From positions 1-56,564 of the forward strand of contig SFGF01000016.1 in assembly GCA_004556655.1 (NCBI GenBank): a DNA stretch of 56,564 nucleotides, given 5' to 3'. The notes under the pieces were generated by a model. The model was not told the origin of the DNA and did not search any database. It saw only the letters and a program-made list of their open reading frames with translations. Within the stretch, counting starts at the first letter, position 1. Each line of letters opens with the position of its first letter. The translations under genes were made by a program, and so were the position numbers. Source of the DNA: Lachnospiraceae bacterium. GTDB taxonomy: Bacteria; Bacillota; Clostridia; Lachnospirales; Lachnospiraceae. Shown here piece after piece: positions 51,806 through 56,564 of the stretch.

Positions 51806-53290
51806 TTGAAGAAAAAAGGCAGTGTAACCGTATTTTTCAGTCTGTTTATGGCCGTGTTGCTTGTGCTGCTCCAGGTAATGTTTCGCTCTGTACAGACAGC
51901 AGGCGGAAAAGTTCAGGCAGAAGCTGGAGTTGAGGAAGGCTTATATTCCGTATTTGCCGGTTATGACCGGGAATTGTTTGAAAAATATCATGTATTCTTT
52001 CTGGACGGGGGATATGGTACAGGAGCATTGCAGCCGGGACGCATGTATCAGAAAGTGGAAGACAGTATGATAAGAAGCTGTAGTCCGGAAAAAAGTTTTA
52101 CGGGTATTCGTGGGGAAAATCTGTGGAAATGTTCGAAAGAGACCGGAGCGGTGACAGGAATCACACTGGCATCCGACCAACAGGGAAGAGCGTTCAAGAT
52201 ACAGGCAATCGATTACATGAAAGATACAGCCGGAATTCAGGGGATACAGCTTCTTTTGGAAAAAGCAGATATACAGGGACAGATCATTCGTTCTCAGGAA
52301 AAAGAAGGAAATATAGAACAGGCGAAAAAAGCACAGGAATCTTATGAGCAGGCAAAAGAGCAGGCGCAACTGCAGTCAGCAGAACACGTAGGTCAGACAG
52401 AGACTTCGACAGTGAGTTTGATATCTTCCGGAGAAGAATTTGTGAACCCTATTGAGGTAATTGGAGAATTGCAGAAAAGAGGAATTTTATCGCTGGTTTT
52501 GCCTACAAATGCACAGGTGTCACAGGAGACTTTTGATACTCAGGGAAAAATGAGCCTGAGAACCTGTGAAAAAGGAATGGGAATCATGTACTTTGGTGAA
52601 AATCCTGATACAGTGACCGGCAATTTGATATTCCAGGAATATATGATAAAACATTTGAACTGTTATGGAGAAAAGGAAGAAACGGGAGGTATTTCGTATC
52701 AATTAGAATATGTGATAGCAGGAAAGAATACAGATCCGGATAATTTAAAAGCTGTGATAACCAGATTACTGGCAATGCGGGAGGCAGCTAATATGGTTTA
52801 TTTGATTAAAAATCCGGTTTGTCAGGTACAAATTCATGAAATGGCGTTGGCTATTTGCACACTGACGGGAATTCCTGCTCTGGAAAGTGTGGTCAGTCTG
52901 GCATTGGAAGCTGTATGGGCTTTTGGTGAAAGTATTCTTGATGTAAGACAACTTTTGGCGGGAGGAAAAATACCGTTGGTTAAGACGGCAGAAAGTTGGA
53001 ATTTGTCGATGGAAAATCTGGGAAATCTTCCCTGGATTTTAAAAGAGAAGCAGGAAAAACAACAAAACGGTCTGACATATAAAGAGTATCTTCGAGTTTT
53101 GTTAAGTTTGGGAAAATCAGAGAAACAGGTTCTCAGAACTATGGATGTGGTGGAACAGTCTATGAGAAGCATTAAGGGAAAAGAAAATTTCAGGATGGAT
53201 TTATGTGTAAGTTATTTAAAAGTTGAAATGGGAGCGGTGTGTCGTGGATATCATTTTACGATTCAGAGAGATTATGGATATGAAATGTAG
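51806..53290 (+). CDS. DUF5702 Tad-associated protein
   Basis: The 494-residue protein starts LKKKGSVTVFFSLFMAVLL, an N-terminal helix typical of Tad-exported pseudopilin-like proteins, followed by an extracellular domain (GVEEGLYSVFAGYDRELFEKYHVFFLDGG). It matches DUF5702 in my reading. The TTG at 51806 has eight-base spacing from AAAGGAG; the GTG at 51797 lies on that site. It probably forms part of the pilus or its base. Confidence 0.8.
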   Translation: MKKKGSVTVFFSLFMAVLLVLLQVMFRSVQTAGGKVQAEAGVEEGLYSVFAGYDRELFEKYHVFFLDGGYGTGALQPGRMYQKVEDSMIRSCSPEKSFTGIRGENLWKCSKETGAVTGITLASDQQGRAFKIQAIDYMKDTAGIQGIQLLLEKADIQGQIIRSQEKEGNIEQAKKAQESYEQAKEQAQLQSAEHVGQTETSTVSLISSGEEFVNPIEVIGELQKRGILSLVLPTNAQVSQETFDTQGKMSLRTCEKGMGIMYFGENPDTVTGNLIFQEYMIKHLNCYGEKEETGGISYQLEYVIAGKNTDPDNLKAVITRLLAMREAANMVYLIKNPVCQVQIHEMALAICTLTGIPALESVVSLALEAVWAFGESILDVRQLLAGGKIPLVKTAESWNLSMENLGNLPWILKEKQEKQQNGLTYKEYLRVLLSLGKSEKQVLRTMDVVEQSMRSIKGKENFRMDLCVSYLKVEMGAVCRGYHFTIQRDYGYEM

Positions 53291-54215
53291 AAGAAAAAAG
53301 GAGAAAAAGCAAAATCAGAGTCTGGAAGAATGCCCTTCGGAGGAAGGAAAACAAAAACAACGTTCTCTTCAGGCAGAGAAAACGGATCATTCCCCCATAT
53401 ATTCGTTTTATACCGGAATCCGCAGGGTATTCTTCCGGATTTTGAATAAAGGAAGGTTTTCAGGCTCTATGACAGCAGAGGCAGCAGTTATCGTACCGAT
53501 ATTTTTGCTTACGGTCAGCACTTTGTTGAGTGTTCTTGATATTTACAGGGTTCAGGCATTGGTAAAAAATTCTCTTCATCAAAGTGCTTTAGAACTGGGT
53601 ACTTACGCATATGCTTCTGAAATAGGACAGGATTCTCCGGCGGGTACGATTTCGTCTTCTGTTTGTGCGATATATGCAAAAACAAGAATACCGGATCTGG
53701 GAGACTATGTGAAAGTATCAACTTCTGATTCTGTATATGAAAATTATACAGTAAAGCTACGTGCCCGGATAGAGTATCGAATTCCATTGAGTATTGTTCC
53801 ATTACCGAAAATGTATTTTTATAACGAAAGTCAGGTTAATAGCTGGGTGGGAAAAGGTACAGATGATAAGACCGGAATAACGGATAGTTCATGGGGGGAA
53901 ATGGTATATGTATCGGAATACGAGAGTGTATATCATACGACAGCATCGTGCTCACATCTGGATCTGGCAGTTCATCAGGAAGTGCTGAATCATATGGATA
54001 GTCTTCGAAATGCTTACGGAAGCAAGTATCATCTGTGTGAGAAGTGTGGTACTGCATCTACGGGAAATATAACCGTGTATTATACTGAAAAAGGAGATTG
54101 TTATCATATGCAGGAAGAATGCAGCGGTTTGAAAAGAACCGTCCGTTTGGTAAGAAAATCAGAGACAGAGGGAGTTCATCAGTGTCAACGATGTATGGCA
54201 AAGGAGGATTCATGA
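53280..54215 (+). CDS. TadE-like pseudopilin with two Ada-like cysteine modules
   Basis: The 311-residue protein has a basic N-terminal tail (1-65), then a TadE-type segment SGSMTAEAAVIVPIFLLTV (about 62-82) with helix. Its C-terminal part has two similar modules: VYVSEYESVYHTTASCSHL ... YHLCEKCG and ITVYYTEKGDCYHMQEECSGL ... HQCQRCM. Each pairs a YH/CYH and CSxL motif with a CxxC, as in Ada-type metal-binding domains. Start taken at 53280 (ATG), overlapping the previous stop by 11 bases; an ATG at 53274 is an alternative. Confidence 0.75.
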   Translation: MKCRRKKEKKQNQSLEECPSEEGKQKQRSLQAEKTDHSPIYSFYTGIRRVFFRILNKGRFSGSMTAEAAVIVPIFLLTVSTLLSVLDIYRVQALVKNSLHQSALELGTYAYASEIGQDSPAGTISSSVCAIYAKTRIPDLGDYVKVSTSDSVYENYTVKLRARIEYRIPLSIVPLPKMYFYNESQVNSWVGKGTDDKTGITDSSWGEMVYVSEYESVYHTTASCSHLDLAVHQEVLNHMDSLRNAYGSKYHLCEKCGTASTGNITVYYTEKGDCYHMQEECSGLKRTVRLVRKSETEGVHQCQRCMAKEDS

Positions 54216-54622
54216 GATATCTGACAGCAATATACCTGGGAATCAATGCATGGACAGACTGGAAAACAAAGGAAATAGATACCAGATATACCCTGTTTTT
54301 TATACTGCTTGTCTGTATATTGAAATTATACAGAGGAGAAATCATATATTGGTCAGGAATGGTTCCGGGTATTTTCTTTTTTGGAGTGTCACTTTGGAAA
54401 AAGAGCAGTCTTGGAAGAGGCGATGGCATTGTGATAGGTGCTCTGGGATGGGTCATGGGAATAGAAAAGGTATGGAGTATTCTGATGAATGGTTTTTTGT
54501 TAGCGGGTGCTGCCGGAATTCTTTTGTGGTTAAGAGAAAGAAAAAAGGAAACAGAAATACCATTTGTTCCGTTTTTAATGGCAGGATACCTTATGGAGGA
54601 ATATGGAAAATGGTTTACATAA
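54212..54622 (+). CDS. Second A24 prepilin peptidase (TadV-like)
   Basis: The 136-residue protein is small for A24. First Asp is in NAWTDWKTKEI (about 15) and the second in LGRGDGIVIG (about 71). About four helices. AAAGGAGG precedes the ATG, which overlaps the previous stop. It may process the TadE-type proteins encoded on either side, while the first peptidase processes the pilin; this is inference. Confidence 0.8.
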   Translation: MRYLTAIYLGINAWTDWKTKEIDTRYTLFFILLVCILKLYRGEIIYWSGMVPGIFFFGVSLWKKSSLGRGDGIVIGALGWVMGIEKVWSILMNGFLLAGAAGILLWLRERKKETEIPFVPFLMAGYLMEEYGKWFT

Positions 54623-55053
54623 AAGAAAAAACAAAAAGAAGGATAACATTAAAAATGAGAGGAATGATGACGGTAGAAGCATCTTTTCTGATTCCCATGG
54701 TTGTAATGGCAGCAGGAATTATGATTTCTCTTGGTATTTTTGTTTATCAGAGATGCTGGTATACACAGACAGCCTGTGAGACAGTGCTTGCAGGTAGTAC
54801 ACAGGGGATATTAAAAAAAACTTCCGGGACAGAAAAAGCTGAGGAACGTTGGAATATTTTGAGGAAAGAGTGTTATCCGGTTCCGGAGGAGTTTTCTTCC
54901 TCGGTCGGAGGCAGCACGGATCGAGTTCAGATAGAAATAACAGGCTCCACGCCGATATGGGGAAGAAAGGGAATCAGCATGAAGATATCTGTCTCCCAAA
55001 AGATTGTACGACCAGTAAAATTTATTCGTAAGGCGGCAGCTTTGATAGAATGA
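54610..55053 (+). CDS. TadE-like pseudopilin
   Basis: The 147-residue protein has a basic N-terminus, then MTVEASFLIPMVVMAAG (about 20-36), a TadE/pilin-type leader with Glu five residues into the mature helix. The rest is a soluble extracellular domain (about 50-147). Start at 54610 uses GGAGG ten bases upstream, overlapping the previous gene by 13; an ATG at 54655 is possible. Confidence 0.75.
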   Translation: MVYIKEKTKRRITLKMRGMMTVEASFLIPMVVMAAGIMISLGIFVYQRCWYTQTACETVLAGSTQGILKKTSGTEKAEERWNILRKECYPVPEEFSSSVGGSTDRVQIEITGSTPIWGRKGISMKISVSQKIVRPVKFIRKAAALIE

Positions 55054-55069
55054 AAGGGGATGAATAAGT

Positions 55070-56422
55070 TTGGATGCAGAATACAGGCGGGATCTTCAGA
55101 ATAGTTATCTGGTGCTGAAAATGAAAGAAGAAACGGAAAACAGATATCCCCTTCGGATGATAACGGAAAATAAAATCTCAGGATTGTTGCCCTGCAGCTT
55201 CAGAAGAATGAATGGTGATGTCTTGTTTTACTACGATATTACATCAAAAATTTCTTTGGCAGAAAGATGTCAATGCAGAAAGATGACAGGAGAAGATTTT
55301 TTGGTATTAATCTGCAGTCTGATTAGGGTTTTATCGGCAATGGAAGAATATCTTCTGGATGGAAATTCTTTATGTCTCAATATGGAATATATTTTTCTGG
55401 ATGCACAGATGCAGGCAGTGAATTTTTGTTGTGTGCCTTGTGAGATATGGAATCTGGAAAATAGCTTCAGGGAACTGATGGAAGGACTTTTGCCCTGTAT
55501 TGATCATCAAAACCAGAAAGGGGTGATGGTCGGATATGGATTTTATCAATATGCTGTAAGGGAATCATTTTCGTTAGATGGACTCAGAGAACAATTGGAA
55601 ATATATCAGAAAGAGGATAGAAAAGATGGGCTGCAGTGCATAGAAGAAGATGCCGATGATGATAGAGAAAATAGTTTACGGATTGATATGATGGAAAAAG
55701 AAAGTCAGGAAGAAAAAGAAAGCAGATGGTTAGAGCAAAAGAAACATGAAGCTGCTCTTAATGCTTTTTTTCAGGATGAAGAAGAAAAGCATGAAGACCA
55801 TTCACATCCGTTTTTGGTAACAACGGGAACGGTAGGTGTTTTTTTGTTTGGATTGACTGGATGGTATCTGTGGAGAAATTATAGAGTATATTTATGGATA
55901 TGGGGAGCAATTGGAATCCTCTTTCTGATAATGACGTTTTTTTACACATGGCGAAAGCGCAAAGGGGAAAATCCGGGCGGACAACAGGATGAAAGGGAAA
56001 ATCAGAAAAAAGAGCTGTTTATGGGATTTGAACCGGAAGAATGTGAAAAAAAAGAAAAGGTTGCAGAGTATAGGCAGGATAACTGCCTGACACAAATATT
56101 GGATCAGTCAAGAGAAAAAGGTGTGTTTATATTGGAAGAAAAATATCCAAATAAAGGTCAATGTATTCGATTGGAAAAAAGAGAGATCTGTTTTATCGGG
56201 AAACTTAAAGAAATGGCAGATATTGCATTGCCTTCCGGTGCTGTCAGTCGTCTTCATGCGAGAATCCGGATGGATGAAGGCAAGTGCTATCTTCGGGATT
56301 TGAATTCTAAAAATGGAACATGGGTCAATGGGCAGGAAGTTCAGGGTGAGAAAGAGATAGAAATTAAAGAAGGAGATGAGATCCGTTTCGCGGATCTGAT
56401 TTATATACTGAGGCGTACTTGA
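55070..56422 (+). CDS. DUF6382/FHA-domain membrane protein
   Basis: The 450-residue protein has an N-terminal soluble domain (about 1-180, DUF6382-like), a charged linker, two hydrophobic helices (about 245-262 and 270-287) and a C-terminal FHA domain (about 360-450; LPSGAVSRLHARIRMDEGKCYLRDLNSKNGTWVNG), which binds phosphothreonine. It could link Tad assembly to Ser/Thr kinase signalling. TTG start at 55070 with AGGGG about ten bases upstream. Confidence 0.82.
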   Translation: MDAEYRRDLQNSYLVLKMKEETENRYPLRMITENKISGLLPCSFRRMNGDVLFYYDITSKISLAERCQCRKMTGEDFLVLICSLIRVLSAMEEYLLDGNSLCLNMEYIFLDAQMQAVNFCCVPCEIWNLENSFRELMEGLLPCIDHQNQKGVMVGYGFYQYAVRESFSLDGLREQLEIYQKEDRKDGLQCIEEDADDDRENSLRIDMMEKESQEEKESRWLEQKKHEAALNAFFQDEEEKHEDHSHPFLVTTGTVGVFLFGLTGWYLWRNYRVYLWIWGAIGILFLIMTFFYTWRKRKGENPGGQQDERENQKKELFMGFEPEECEKKEKVAEYRQDNCLTQILDQSREKGVFILEEKYPNKGQCIRLEKREICFIGKLKEMADIALPSGAVSRLHARIRMDEGKCYLRDLNSKNGTWVNGQEVQGEKEIEIKEGDEIRFADLIYILRRT

Positions 56423-56564
56423 AATGATTCCGGTATGATAAAAGTGCGGTATAATAATGTTCCACACCTTGAGTTTCCGCAAACTGTAATTTCAAAATGA
56501 ATATAGTCTATCAAAGTACCAATCTGCCCAACTTTTGAAAAGATATAGAGTGGCAGCTTTATGA

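Noticed and set aside
56450..56455. TATAAT near the right end as a promoter
   Set aside because: No acceptable -35 box at the right distance and no gene visible before the window ends.

Overview
The window looks like a chromosomal segment from a gut-type Lachnospiraceae bacterium (Clostridia, Blautia/Ruminococcus-like). This rests on gene content and style, not on a database match: moderate-to-low GC, AGGAGG ribosome sites, TTGACA/TATAAT promoters, a spore-maturation gene, a V-type ATPase, an FDP-rubredoxin-NROR flavodiiron fusion, a Gram-positive Tad pilus locus with Flp1-like pilin, DUF5702 and FHA proteins, and a TGD-type sortase-anchored surface protein. There is no phage, CRISPR array, rRNA or intact insertion sequence.

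Layout. 1-7.8 kb: an oligopeptide ABC operon (oppABCDF plus a small membrane protein) behind a strong promoter and a leader with two overlapping hairpins. 7.8-13.4 kb: a probable group II intron remnant, then two paralogous LamG-metallophosphoesterases with matching promoters; only the second has a signal peptide and a wall anchor. 13.5-17.7 kb: a MATE exporter, then on the minus strand spmB, a second MATE and a Crp/Fnr regulator. 17.8-21.0 kb: an oxygen/NO defence operon (rubredoxin, hemerythrin, 842-aa flavodiiron fusion), with a Crp-like palindrome placed for activation from the divergent regulator. 21-23.7 kb: an XRE membrane regulator flanked by two palindromic repeats, then a TrpB2-type enzyme. 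23.7-26.2 kb: an AT-rich, frameshifted gene with a caspase/gingipain-like (clan CD) signature, bracketed by two copies of one promoter region. 26.2-28.2 kb: RpiR regulator and nagA. 28.25-28.65 kb: a gene-free stretch with many DnaA boxes and hairpins, a candidate origin or DnaA-binding cluster. 28.7-35 kb: trxB, a DUF885 protein, a MarR regulator, an unusual cytoplasmic ParB-like/BMP fusion and a phosphoesterase. 35-43.7 kb: a complete nine-gene V-type ATPase operon on the minus strand. 43.9-46.4 kb: trmB, tRNA-Lys, a SpoU-type rRNA methylase and YbaK. 46.6-56.4 kb: an eleven-gene Tad/type IVb pilus locus.

How it fits together. The clear functional modules are peptide uptake, surface phosphoesterase activity, oxygen detoxification under a divergent Crp/Fnr protein, amino-sugar catabolism, ion-pumping ATPase and Tad pilus assembly. 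The observations most worth following are the DnaA-box cluster at 28.4 kb, the broken clan CD peptidase gene and its duplicated promoter, the ParB-like/BMP fusion without a signal peptide, and the decorated Tad proteins (an Ig-like insert in TadC, two Ada-like cysteine modules on a TadE protein, two prepilin peptidases). All functional statements come from reading motifs by eye; no search was run.
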